A DNA stretch of 64,000 nucleotides, from contig OZ024790.1 in the NCBI GenBank assembly GCA_964017065.1, forward strand, positions 801,218 through 865,217, given 5' to 3'. The notes below the pieces were generated by a model. The model saw nothing but the letters and a program-made list of their open reading frames with translations. It did not search any database and was not told the DNA's origin. This stretch comes from Haliclona indistincta. Its lineage: Eukaryota > Porifera > Demospongiae > Haplosclerida > Chalinidae. Shown piece by piece: positions 48,446-58,541 of the stretch. Numbering within the stretch: the stretch's first letter is position 1; each line of letters begins with the position of its first letter. A program made the translations under genes and the position numbers.

Positions 48446-50837
48446 GAACATTCACTCTGAGATGTACAGTCTACTGATCGATACCTATATCAAAGATCCC
48501 AAGGAGAGAGATTACCTATTCAATGCTGTTGAGACAAGTACGTTTGAAAATGCACCACAAATACAATAGTAGACATAGACAAGGTATTATTAAACAGCCA
48601 TTATGTACTACTAGATAGTAGCATGAGGTAGTAGATAGTAGCTTGAAGTAGTAGGTAGTAGCTTGATGTAGTAGATAGTAGCTTGAAGTAGTAGATAGTA
48701 GCTTGATGTAGTAGATAGTAGCTTGAAGTAATAGATAGTAGCTTGAGGTAGTAGATAGTAGCTTGAAGTAGTAGATAATAGCTTGAGGTAGTAGATAGAC
48801 TATTGGTAGTACTATAACAGTAATCCTACAGAACACGGAGATCTTTGTTAACATCCTTTTATCATGTAGTGCCGTGTGTAAAGAGAAAAGCCGACTGGGC
48901 GTTGCAATGGATCGGCTCAAAGAAAGCTTCCTTTGGTGAAAGAATCATTGCATTCGCTGCGGTGGAGGGAATATTCTTCTCAGGTTCTTTCGCAGCCATC
49001 TTTTGGCTCAAGAAACGGTTAGAAAACCTTCTATTCTTTGGGTTACTTTTCACTTTTTTAAATAACTTACCTGTTACTGATCTTTCCTTCCTTCCTCTAC
49101 CCAGGGGACTAATGTCAGGTCTAACTTTCTCAAATGAGCTGATCAGTAGAGACGAGGGTCTCCATTGTGACTTTGCTTGCCTCATGTACAAGAAGCTCAA
49201 GCACAAACCATCTCCCAGCAAGATAAGGGGCATCGTGTGTGACGCAGTCGCCATTGAACAAGAGGTGATGAGTTGTACTGGTATAAAATACAATATCGTA
49301 CACACTATTTTGTTTAATAGTTGTGGTTTTGATAACGAGCATGATTGTTGCATACTAGTCATACAGTATTGTTCTCTTGCCTCTCTTGTGCTAGTCACAT
49401 AGTTTTTATAGTAAGTTGAGAAATTTTTGATTGCTTTCATTGTTACCTACTAAACGTATAAATAATTCAATTGTGACATTGATTTTGTGTGTGAATTTCG
49501 TTGCTAGGACAAACAGCAAAATGGTTTTGTACTTAGAAAATTTACTGATCTACACTAAAATTATTTGTAGCTTTCCTGTTATAATATGTGTTATCATTAG
49601 ACTGTTGTACACATAAGTTGAGCCCAATGCGTGTATTGGTATGACGGCACACACACATGTATCATGTAATCATAATGCTTCTTATGTGTGTATGTATTAT
49701 CTGTTTGTTTTCATTGCAGTTTTTGACGGAGTCTCTTCCTGTGAACCTAATCGGCATGAACTGTGATCTGATGAAACAGTACATCTGCTTCGTAGCAGAC
49801 AGACTACTGGAGGCACTAGATCAACCCAAGGTAGGTAGCCTTGTCAGACACACGCATAGTAGTCTGACTACTCTATCACGATGTAATCCAATATTTTCTC
49901 ATCTATCAATCACTCTTGTCTGTAGCAAACTTTGCACAAAATTTTGTGACTGTCCTAAAAAAATTTATTATGCAAAATATTTTTGATTGTCATAGCAAAA
50001 AAATTTTGGGTCACTTATCTGGAAGCCTCTTGTCTGTAGTATTGTTCATCTTATTTTGATCAAATTTTGTGTTGCTTATTTTTGCAAGTGTCAGCTTACA
50101 ACACACACTCGTGTTGCCTTCTCGTGAATGTCAATAATTGTTTACTTTTGATATAATTATGCACATTTTCCTGTTTATTGGGAACTGCTTATGGTAGTAA
50201 AAACATGTTTATTCTCTCCTTGTGAAGCATTGATACTCAATACCCATTTAAAGCAACGTTATTTTCAACATGAATCACTTTCTATTGATCTTTTCTCTGA
50301 ATATAAACCCACGATAGTGATGTTGTTGCTATGTTAGAGCTGTGTGTTTATGCACGCGTAGCTCAACTTGTGCCGAAAGACAAACACGACATATTCCGTT
50401 TATCAGTATTATTGAAACAGTGTTGCACATCATAATGTGCATGCTCCACAGAGGGTTTGGTCCCTGAAGGGTGCAACGTATGAGAGGGTTTGGTATTCTT
50501 GGTTAAAAGGACGTGGGTATATGGGTATAAAGCCGTTCTGTATGAATCCCTGGTGGGAGAATAGCTTTGTTGCATAAGTTGAGTGTTTCTCATTTTTGCA
50601 GACTAGTTTGTTAGTTTTAAATTTCCCTGTTTTTCTTGTATAACTCTTAAATTTAGTATGCTTAAAATGATCAATTTGCTGTAGGAATACAACGCGGTGA
50701 ATCCGTTTGATTTCATGGAGAACATATCGCTCGAGGGAAAGACAAACTTCTTTGAGAAGAGAGTGGGAGAGTACCAGAAGACAGGGGTCATGAGCAAGAA
50801 GGAGGACCATGTGTTCACACTCGATGCTGAGTTTTGA
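47099..50837 (+). CDS. RRM2: Ribonucleoside-diphosphate reductase small subunit (R2)
   Basis: Ten exons: 47099-47272, 47329-47494, 47786-47850, 47903-47977, 48210-48281, 48447-48537, 48870-49017, 49105-49264, 49720-49830, 50685-50837; phases agree, 404 residues (human 389). It forms the diiron-tyrosyl radical subunit of class I ribonucleotide reductase, which with the large subunit makes dNTPs in the cytosol. Iron ligands by alignment to mouse R2: D153 (in SDGIVNEN), E184 and H187 (in IENIHSEMY), E247 (in VEGIFF), E281 and H284 (in RDEGLHC); radical Y191. The C terminus FTLDAEF is the tail that docks on the large subunit. The N-terminal region has QENTP where human RRM2 has a KEN box. Promoter elements fit S-phase control. 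An AATAAA is at 51,143-51,148. Confidence 0.97.
48392..48446 (+). repeat. (CT)n tract at the 3' end of RRM2 intron 5
   Basis: About 50 bp of CT running straight into the acceptor of exon 6 (CTCTCTAG). It parallels the pyrimidine microsatellites in C9orf72 introns. Confidence 0.92.
48605..48802. repeat. 20-bp minisatellite, about 9-10 units, in RRM2 intron 6
   Basis: Unit GTAGTAGATAGTAGCTTGAA with GATG/GAGG variants. The minus-strand Tyr/Leu/Ser-rich open frame over it is an artefact. Confidence 0.9.
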
Positions 50838-51470
50838 AACTCAAAAAAGCGCACAAAACTTCAGATCTGTTCGTCTTAGCCAAATCCATCTTATCGCCAT
50901 TATTATTATAATATTGATTTTGTTGGTGCATCATACTAACAGTGACAGTCAAATTAGTAGATTAAGATATTTTATGATATTTTATCAGTATACACTGTAT
51001 AATTAAATTTCACGTATTACAAAAGAAACTTTCAAAATAATTTATTTCTCAAATTGTGACTCGTACTACTGTAAATGTCGACATTCTATGCTCTCAAAGC
51101 ACAAAACTTATTGTGTATTTCCCGTAAATTTTACATTGGAGCAATAAATTTTGGGGATATTTTCAAAATTTGGTCATGTCAGAGACGTGAAAATTTGCAT
51201 GGCAAAATTTCTATTTTTATGTTATTCCCAAATACACATAAACCAGTACATAGTAGTGAATGGATTGGTGAGGATAGACCGATGTTGCACAGTAGTGTGT
51301 GTAGCATACCTGGTCATGATCATGCAATAACATCCGGTGATGCTGTTTAAAGTTTGTCTGAGTGCTGTATCTACAAATGCTGTGTTGTGTATGATCTACT
51401 TTCAATTCTACAGTGAATGTATACACACTGCATGAGTACAGACATATCAGATGAGTGCGGCTACAGTAGG

Positions 51471-53189
51471 ATGAAGCCCAGGTCACTGCATATCGTGATC
51501 TTGTCTTGTGGTCTTGTTCACTTCACTATGATAGGCCTCGATGCTATCATCTACCATGCGGTTAGGAAAGATGGTGAGGTGATATACCAAGCAAGTCAGT
51601 CTGTAGCCTATCTTCTCTACCCACTGCTTGGCTGGCTAGCTGATGTCTACCTCTCCAGATACAAACTCGTCCTTGCTTCCTTCATCTTCCTCATCCTATG
51701 CATTGTACCTATGGCAACTTCTGCTCTAATGTTCTTGTTCTCTGGATATTTACGTCAATACTTGTACTTGGGTGGATCAGCTCTAGTCATTGGTCTCCTT
51801 GGTCTAGGAATGTTTGAGTCCACAGCTATTCAGTTTGGTATGGATCAGATGCTGGAGGCTCCATCAGAGCAGTTCAGTACTTTCATTCACTGGTACTATT
51901 GGTGCAGCTACCTCGGGAGACCAATACTGGTGTATCTCTACAAGGGAGTAATGTTCTATTACAACCATTGCAACTACAGGATTGAGCTTGATAGTGAAGG
52001 AAACCTTGAGAATCACTTGCACGCTTATCTAGTCTTCATGTGCGTGATTACCATCCTTGGCTTCTCCTTCATACAACTAGTGTCTTCTCTCACTGGTGTG
52101 TTTCTACTGGCCTGTAACAAAAAGCGACTGGTGATTGATCAGACAGGCAGTCATCCACTCAAGCTGATGTACAATGTACTGAGGTATTCTTGGAAGCACA
52201 AGTGTCCTGAGAGACGCAGTGCCTTCACCTACTGGGAACAGGATATTCCACGCCGTATTGACCTGGGGAAGAACAAATATGGAGGACCATTCACCAATGA
52301 GGAGGTGGAGGACACAAAGACATTCCTACGCATTGTTCTTCTTCTAGTGTCCTTGTTTGGGTTTCATTTGTCAGGACAAGGCTACTCTCTACTGGATCAG
52401 TTATTCAGACATCAGTGCCCTTCGTATCCTGTATATTTCACAGCAGATCCGAACACCATCACTGTACTAACAATCATTGTTGGTATTCCTGTCTATCGGT
52501 TTGTGTTTGTTCGATACTACAGGAAGTATCTACCAAACATGCTCAAGAGAATGGGACTGGGTTTACTGTGCTGCTTCATTAAAGAGCTCATCATTATCAC
52601 TATCCATGCCACTACGACACAAAATCAATCGTGCCAGCACATTGACATTGTACCAATGGATAACTGCTTTCTGATCATATCCGATATCAACATGAATGGT
52701 ACTTGCTACAGTTTCGCTGAATTCACACACAATGAGTACTACTGTGAATTGAACAATGTTCCATTCCTCCTGGTCATTATTCCTAGTGTACTGCAGGGAC
52801 TGTCTCTCTTGTTGGTCTTCATGACTGCTCTTGAGTTCATCTGTGCTCAGGCTCCTCTCAGACTGAAGGGACTCCTCATTGGTCTGTGGTATGCTACTCT
52901 GGCTGTTAACTGCTTGCTTGTTGGAATACCTGAGATATTCATATCCGACCCCATCACATGGGAGGTGTTCCATGAGGTGAAGGCCTTCCTGATATTCCTC
53001 TCACTGATGCTCTATCTGTGTGTGTCTAAATGGTATTGTTATCGTCAGCGAGATGAGGTGGTGAATGAGAGGCTACTAGTGGAGGAGATATACGAGAGAC
53101 AGCTAGCACAAGCTGAAGAATATGAGAGTAGTAAAGAGCGTCAAGTCTCTACTATACAAGAAAAACAGCCATTACTACAAGCACATTGA
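51471..53189 (+). CDS. POT/PTR (SLC15-like) transporter 1
   Basis: Intronless, 572 residues from ATG 51,471. An upstream in-frame ATG at 51,417 would add 18 residues, but the paralogues all start at the equivalent of MKPRSLHIV. About 12 membrane segments. Family marks: YPLLGWLADVYLSRYK (POT loop after TM2), FGMDQMLEAPSEQFSTFIHW with a WYYW-type TM5, EVEDTKTFLRI before TM7, and ALEFICAQAPLRLKGLLIGL (POT TM10/11). POT proteins move di/tripeptides, histidine or similar solutes with protons. The ExxER motif normally in TM1 is absent (region reads VHFTMIGLDAIIYH). A Cys-rich loop with NGT sequon lies between TM9 and TM10. The tail has EKQPLL, an acidic dileucine signal. An AATAAA is at 53,451. The substrate is unknown. 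Confidence 0.85.
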   Translation: MKPRSLHIVILSCGLVHFTMIGLDAIIYHAVRKDGEVIYQASQSVAYLLYPLLGWLADVYLSRYKLVLASFIFLILCIVPMATSALMFLFSGYLRQYLYLGGSALVIGLLGLGMFESTAIQFGMDQMLEAPSEQFSTFIHWYYWCSYLGRPILVYLYKGVMFYYNHCNYRIELDSEGNLENHLHAYLVFMCVITILGFSFIQLVSSLTGVFLLACNKKRLVIDQTGSHPLKLMYNVLRYSWKHKCPERRSAFTYWEQDIPRRIDLGKNKYGGPFTNEEVEDTKTFLRIVLLLVSLFGFHLSGQGYSLLDQLFRHQCPSYPVYFTADPNTITVLTIIVGIPVYRFVFVRYYRKYLPNMLKRMGLGLLCCFIKELIIITIHATTTQNQSCQHIDIVPMDNCFLIISDINMNGTCYSFAEFTHNEYYCELNNVPFLLVIIPSVLQGLSLLLVFMTALEFICAQAPLRLKGLLIGLWYATLAVNCLLVGIPEIFISDPITWEVFHEVKAFLIFLSLMLYLCVSKWYCYRQRDEVVNERLLVEEIYERQLAQAEEYESSKERQVSTIQEKQPLLQAH

Positions 53190-53642
53190 TACAAATAATT
53201 CTTAAACAAGAGGTGGAATACAAAATTTTTGAGGATTTATGTATAAATTATTTTTAAGACAGTACACAATCAATTTTTTGATCATTGCATGATAAATAAT
53301 TTATCGAGATGATAAGATATTTATTTTGTTGAGTTTAGATAACGATTGCGCAGTAATACTTTAAGTTGACAAACAAAGTATACATGCAAAAGGTAAATAT
53401 TTTCTCAGGTGCTTACTGTTGGGAATAATACTTTCACTTTTAGCTATGATAATAAAATGCTTTGTGAGTGCATTTACGTTTAACTGTTTACATTAAACAC
53501 ATGTGCAATAATCAATGAGTTGTTGTGAAATTACAGTGACATAATCTGAGCTGGGTCCATTTTCACTTTGCTGCTATCTCGTCAACAAAGGTCCCAAGAG
53601 CAGTCACTGTATCTGTCGTATAGCAGCTACTTATAGTGAAGC

Positions 53643-55370
53643 ATGGTGAACACCAAGTCACTGTATATTGTGATCTTGTGCTGTGGTCTTGTTCATTTCA
53701 CTATGATAGGATTTGATGCTATCATCTACCATACTGTTAGGAGAGATGGTGAGGTGATCTATCAAGTGAGCCAGTCTGTAGCCTATCTTCTCTACCCACT
53801 GCTTGGCTGGCTAGCTGATGTCTACTTCTCCAGATACAAGTTTATCATTGCTTCATTTCTTGTACTAATTCTATCAACATTTCCATTGGTTGCTTCTTGT
53901 CTGCTTTTCCTATTTTATGATCAGACTAGGCAGTATTTTTATCTAAGTGGTTCAGCTATAGTCATTGGTCTCCTTGGTCTAGGGATGTTTGAGTCCACAG
54001 CTATTCAGTTTGGTATGGATCAGATGCTGGAGGCTACATCAGAGCAGTTCAGCACATTCATTCACTGGTACTATTGGTGCAGCTACCTCGGAAGACCAAT
54101 AATTGTGTATCTCTATAAGGGAGTAATGGCTTATTTTGACAGGTGTAACTACGTACTGCATGTGGAAGACAGAAATGACCTTGAGATGTATTTGCACCAT
54201 TTTATTGTCGTTATGTGTGTAGTCAGCATCATGTGCTTGTCCTTCATACAGCTCGTGTCGTCTATCACTGGTGTGGGCTTACTTGTCTGTTGTAAGAAGC
54301 GTTTAACCATTGATCAGACAGGCAGTCACCCTCTTAAACTCATGTACAACGTGCTTAAGTACTCTTGGAAGCACAAGTGCCCTGAGAGACGCAGTGCCTT
54401 CACCTACTGGGAGGAGGATATTCCGCGTCGTATTGACCTAGGGAAGAACAAATATGGAGGACCGTTCACCAATGAGGAGGTGGAGGACACCAAGACATTC
54501 CTACGCATTATTCTTCTATTCTTATCTCTAGTTGGGTTTCATTTTTCAGGACAAGGCTATTCTCTAATAGACCAGTTATTCAGACACCAGTGCCCTTCGC
54601 ACACAATTTATTTCACCGTTGATCCGAACACCATCACTGTGCTAACCATCATTGTTGGTATTCCTGTCTATCGGTTTGTGTTTGTTCGATACTACAGCAA
54701 GTATCTACCAAACATGCTCAAGAGAATGGGACTGGGTTTACTGTGCTGCTTCGTTAAAGAGCTCCTCATTATTACTATCCATGCTACTATGACACAAAAT
54801 CAAGTGTGCCAGTACATTGACATTGTACCAATGGATAACTGCTTTCTGATCATGTCCGATATCAATATGAATGGTACTTGCTACAGTTTCGCTGATTTCA
54901 CACACAATGAGTACTACTGTGAAATGAACAATGTTCCATTCCTCCTGGTCATTATTCCTAGTGTACTGCAAGGATTGTCGCTCTTGTTGGTCTTCATGAC
55001 TGCTCTTGAGTTCATCTGTGCTCAGGCTCCTCTCAGACTGAAGGGACTCCTCATTGGTCTGTGGTATGCTACTCTTGCTGTTAACTGCTTGCTTGTTGGA
55101 ATACCTGAGATATTCATATCCGACCCCATCACATGGGAGGTGTTCCATGAGGTGAAGGCCTTCCTGATATTCCTCTCACTGATGCTCTATCTGTGTGTGT
55201 CTAAATGGTATTGCTATCGTCAGCGAGATGAGGTGGTGAATGAGAGACTACTAGTGGAGGAGATATACGAGAGACAGCTAGCACAAGCTGAAGAATATGA
55301 GAGTAGTAAAGAGCGTCAAGTCTCTACTATACAAGAAAAACAGCCATTACTAACAGTGCAACAAAAATAA
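53643..55370 (+). CDS. POT/PTR (SLC15-like) transporter 2
   Basis: Intronless, 575 residues, starting MVNTKSLYIV. It is closest to transporter 1 over its whole length; both have the YHTV/YHAVR.DGEVIYQ start of the first loop and the EKQPLL acidic dileucine tail. The large cytosolic loop (YSWKHKCPERRSAFTYWEED, then KYGGPFTNEEVEDTKTF) and the last 200 residues are nearly identical to the other copies. The luminal loop has VCQY..DNCF..NGTCY..YYCE, with four Cys conserved in the array. The ExxER motif is absent. 453 bp separate it from gene 1; that gap contains gene 1's polyadenylation signal and nothing else recognisable. Confidence 0.85.
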   Translation: MVNTKSLYIVILCCGLVHFTMIGFDAIIYHTVRRDGEVIYQVSQSVAYLLYPLLGWLADVYFSRYKFIIASFLVLILSTFPLVASCLLFLFYDQTRQYFYLSGSAIVIGLLGLGMFESTAIQFGMDQMLEATSEQFSTFIHWYYWCSYLGRPIIVYLYKGVMAYFDRCNYVLHVEDRNDLEMYLHHFIVVMCVVSIMCLSFIQLVSSITGVGLLVCCKKRLTIDQTGSHPLKLMYNVLKYSWKHKCPERRSAFTYWEEDIPRRIDLGKNKYGGPFTNEEVEDTKTFLRIILLFLSLVGFHFSGQGYSLIDQLFRHQCPSHTIYFTVDPNTITVLTIIVGIPVYRFVFVRYYSKYLPNMLKRMGLGLLCCFVKELLIITIHATMTQNQVCQYIDIVPMDNCFLIMSDINMNGTCYSFADFTHNEYYCEMNNVPFLLVIIPSVLQGLSLLLVFMTALEFICAQAPLRLKGLLIGLWYATLAVNCLLVGIPEIFISDPITWEVFHEVKAFLIFLSLMLYLCVSKWYCYRQRDEVVNERLLVEEIYERQLAQAEEYESSKERQVSTIQEKQPLLTVQQK

Positions 55371-56822
55371 TTTGCACTAAAATTAATGATGAAGTTCTCA
55401 GAAAAATGTTTTTTACAAGAAATTCTCTAAACTATACTATTGTTGTGTGTAGATAGATGTACATGTGACTTAATGCTGTAAGGTGTATACCGTATTTCTT
55501 CTAAAAATTCGGCACAAAATAAATAATTTCAGATTTGCTTGCCCAATATTTAGAGGTAATTGTGGCAGAAGTCCAGAAGCGCCGAATAATTGGAGGTGTG
55601 GCGACGAGCGCGTGTTTGAACGAGAACGCGTCTACAGCTCTTTCCCATGAAGTACAGGACTTTTCACGTCGGGCTGTTGCCTTACTGTGACGAAGAACCA
55701 AAACGCTTGCCGAAATTTAGAGGTTTTCTACGCATTTCAGCGACAACGTGCCGAAAAATAAGGGGTGCCGAATCTTTAGAAGAAATACGGTAGTCCTATT
55801 GGCTCCTTAACCCTTTAATTACTAATTACTAAATTATCCAGCTGAAATTTTAACCTCGTAAATGCTGACCACTTCTCTCGTGAATATCTCGTGTGTCTTT
55901 AGAGCTACTGGTCTCAAATTTGCATCCTTTTACCCCAGTGAGTAGCCGCAATTGCCCACACTCAAGTCGGTCAATATGCCCCTCCCACTTCGAAAGTGAA
56001 GCCGATAAAGTGCAACGACCTCGTCAAATTTTGCTCAAAGTTAGTACTTTGGGGCTGGCTGCTGAAAAGTACACACAAATAGCAGTGGTTTTGGTGAGTG
56101 CAAAATGTAGCCCAGATCATAGAGAATGTCCAAAAATGTGTTTCCGAGCACCCTGAAGCCATAAAATGTCCCAATTTTCTTGGCAGCCATTTTCTTTTTC
56201 CTAAAATGTTGTGAATTTTGCACTGAAGCCATAGAAATGCCGTCGCCATAACGTTTAGCGCAGGGGGCGCGCCGAAAACCGGTCAATTTTTGCGGTTATT
56301 TGTATTCTTCAATTTGGCTTAATTTTGGGATATTTTAACACTTTTTGATAAAGTTATGGTGTCTGAAGTATGTATGTCGCCAAAAGGCGACATTAGGGGT
56401 TAAAGGGTTAAACCTTTTCTGGGAATAGGGAGTGTTGTTTAGTTGTCTTACTCCCAAACGCGGCGTGTTGCAGATACAAATCTGCATGTGACTATAGTGT
56501 CAACTCGAGACGTGGGGTAATGTACTTATCATAACAAAAATATTGTTCGTAAAAATTTTGCAATGTCAAAAGAAGTGCACAAAAATTAAAGAACATGCGA
56601 TAAATGTTGTTAAGAATCCTTTAGCTATGAAGACGAGGAAACCGAGTGCAACTGTACATGTCTTGTGCTGTTGTTTGTTCAAAACCATCGATAGTAGACG
56701 CATCAACAGACACTGTTTACAATTAGTCATTTCAAGTTTATTCTCATCATAAAAATTATCTGAAGCAGTGTACATAACCTTGCTTTCATAACCACCCAGG
56801 CAGTATTCACAGAGCACCCACA
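55371..56822. other. Intergenic region with two MITEs
   Basis: About 55,488-55,795 is a MITE with ends ACCGTATTTCTTCTAAAAAT and TTTAGAAGAAATACGGT. About 55,815-56,413 is a piggyBac-like MITE (AACCCTTTAATTA to TAAAGGGTTAA), sister to 20,473-21,037. The last 400 bp before gene 3 hold no recognisable element, although the minus-strand open frame at 56,566-56,838 is unexplained. Confidence 0.65.
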
Positions 56823-58541
56823 ATGGAGCCCAAGTCACTGTACGTAGTTATCTTGTGCTGTGCCTTTGTTCATTTCACTCTGATGGGATTCGATACTGGA
56901 CTCTATCATACTCTAGCTAATGATGCTTTGTTGACCTATCTTGGTTGTAAGGCTGCAGCTTATCTTCTCTATCCACTGCTTGGATGGCTTGCTGATGTTC
57001 ACATCACCAGATACAGGTTTATTGTTGCTTCATTCAGCATACTACTCTTCTGTACTCTCCCATCTGTAGCTTTCATTTCATTATTCTTTAAGTTTGAACG
57101 TCGCAGGTACGTGTACATGTTGGCTCCTTTTGCTATAGTGGATCTTCTTGGTCTAGGAATGTTTGAGTCCACAGCTATCCAGTTTGGTATGGATCAGATG
57201 CTGGAGGCTCCATCAGAGAAGTTCAGTACTTTCATTCACTGGTTCTACTGGAGCAGTGTCTGGGGGCAACCCATCATTGTCTATATTTACAAGAGTATTA
57301 TCTTTAGCTTTAGTCAATGTAAATTTGATGCAACTTATGCAATAAACAATGAACCAGGACCGCATCGATACTATCATGCTTATGAGACTTTTGTCACTTG
57401 TATCACATTGTACCTACTGGCAGTGCTGCAGTTTGTGGCGGCTAGTATCAGTATTTTACTTCTGTTGTGGGCCAAAAAACACTTGGTTGTTACTGAGGCA
57501 GGTCAGCATCCACTCAAGCTGATGTACAATGTACTGAGGTATTCTTGGAAGCACAAGTGCCCTGAGAGACGAAGTGCCTTCACCTACTGGGAGGAGGATA
57601 TTCCACGCCGTATTGACCTGGGCAAGAACAAGTATGGAGGGCCATTCACCAATGAGGAGGTGGAGGACACCAAGACATTCCTACGCATTGTTCTTCTTCT
57701 AGTGTCCTTGTTTGGGTTTCATTTGTCAGGACAAGGCTACTCTCTACTGGATCAGTTATTCAGACATCAGTGCCCTTCAAGTGAACTCATATTCACAATA
57801 GATACCAACACCTTCACATCATTAACAATCATTGTTGGTATTCCTGTGTATCGGTTTGTATTTGTTCGATACTACAGCAGGTATCTACCAAACATGCTCA
57901 AGAGAATGGGACTGGGCTTACTGTGCTGCTTCATTAAAGAGCTCATCAACATAACTATCCATGCTACTATGACCAGTGGTAAAGCGTGCTTATATGATAT
58001 CGAGCATGTACCAATGGACAAATGCTATTTGCAAGCATCAGAAATAATTTTGAATGGTACCTGTTATAATCTTTCAGCACTTGCTACTAGCATGAACACC
58101 AAGCCTGACATTTGTGAATTATACAATCTTCCTTATCTGCTAATCATTATACCTAGCATACTGCAAGGACTATCTCTCATGCTAGTCTTCATGACTGCTC
58201 TTGAGTTCATCTGTGCTCAGGCTCCTCTCAGACTGAAGGGACTCCTTATTGGTCTGTGGTATGCTGCTCTGGCTGTTACCTACCTGGTGGTAGAAATACC
58301 ACAAACACTTATATCCGACCCCATCACATGGGAGGTGTTCCATGAGGTGAAGGCCTTCCTGATATTCCTCTCACTGATGCTCTATCTGTGTGTGTCTAAA
58401 TGGTATTGTTATCGTCAGCGAGATGAGGTGGTGAATGAGAGACTACTAGTGGAGGAGATATACGAGAGACAGCTAGCACAAGCTGAAGAATATGAGAGAG
58501 AATTGGCCGCAGAAAGGGATGGTCTACTGAAAGCGACCTAA
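56823..58541 (+). CDS. POT/PTR (SLC15-like) transporter 3
   Basis: Intronless, 572 residues, starting MEPKSLYVVI. Same 12-segment layout as gene 1. The first 210 residues differ clearly from genes 1 and 2 (for example KFDATYAINNEPGPHRYYHA in the TM5-6 loop), while residues from about 215 on are nearly identical to gene 4 and very similar to 1 and 2. TM5 reads FYWSSVWGQP instead of YYWCSYLGRP. The tail is shorter and ends ERDGLLKAT, again an acidic dileucine (ERDGLL). An AATAAA is at 58,586-58,591. The ExxER motif is absent. Substrate unknown. Confidence 0.85.
   Translation: MEPKSLYVVILCCAFVHFTLMGFDTGLYHTLANDALLTYLGCKAAAYLLYPLLGWLADVHITRYRFIVASFSILLFCTLPSVAFISLFFKFERRRYVYMLAPFAIVDLLGLGMFESTAIQFGMDQMLEAPSEKFSTFIHWFYWSSVWGQPIIVYIYKSIIFSFSQCKFDATYAINNEPGPHRYYHAYETFVTCITLYLLAVLQFVAASISILLLLWAKKHLVVTEAGQHPLKLMYNVLRYSWKHKCPERRSAFTYWEEDIPRRIDLGKNKYGGPFTNEEVEDTKTFLRIVLLLVSLFGFHLSGQGYSLLDQLFRHQCPSSELIFTIDTNTFTSLTIIVGIPVYRFVFVRYYSRYLPNMLKRMGLGLLCCFIKELINITIHATMTSGKACLYDIEHVPMDKCYLQASEIILNGTCYNLSALATSMNTKPDICELYNLPYLLIIIPSILQGLSLMLVFMTALEFICAQAPLRLKGLLIGLWYAALAVTYLVVEIPQTLISDPITWEVFHEVKAFLIFLSLMLYLCVSKWYCYRQRDEVVNERLLVEEIYERQLAQAEEYERELAAERDGLLKAT

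Noticed and set aside
48862..49440. 192-codon minus-strand open frame
   Set aside because: It is antisense to RRM2 exons 7 and 8 and reflects their coding composition.
51417..51470. Upstream in-frame ATG for transporter 1
   Set aside because: The three paralogues start at the position equivalent to 51,471 and the extra 18 residues have no counterpart.
52563..52973. 136-codon minus-strand frames opposite the transporters (also 54,738-55,148)
   Set aside because: They mirror the conserved coding strand of the POT genes and repeat only because the genes do.
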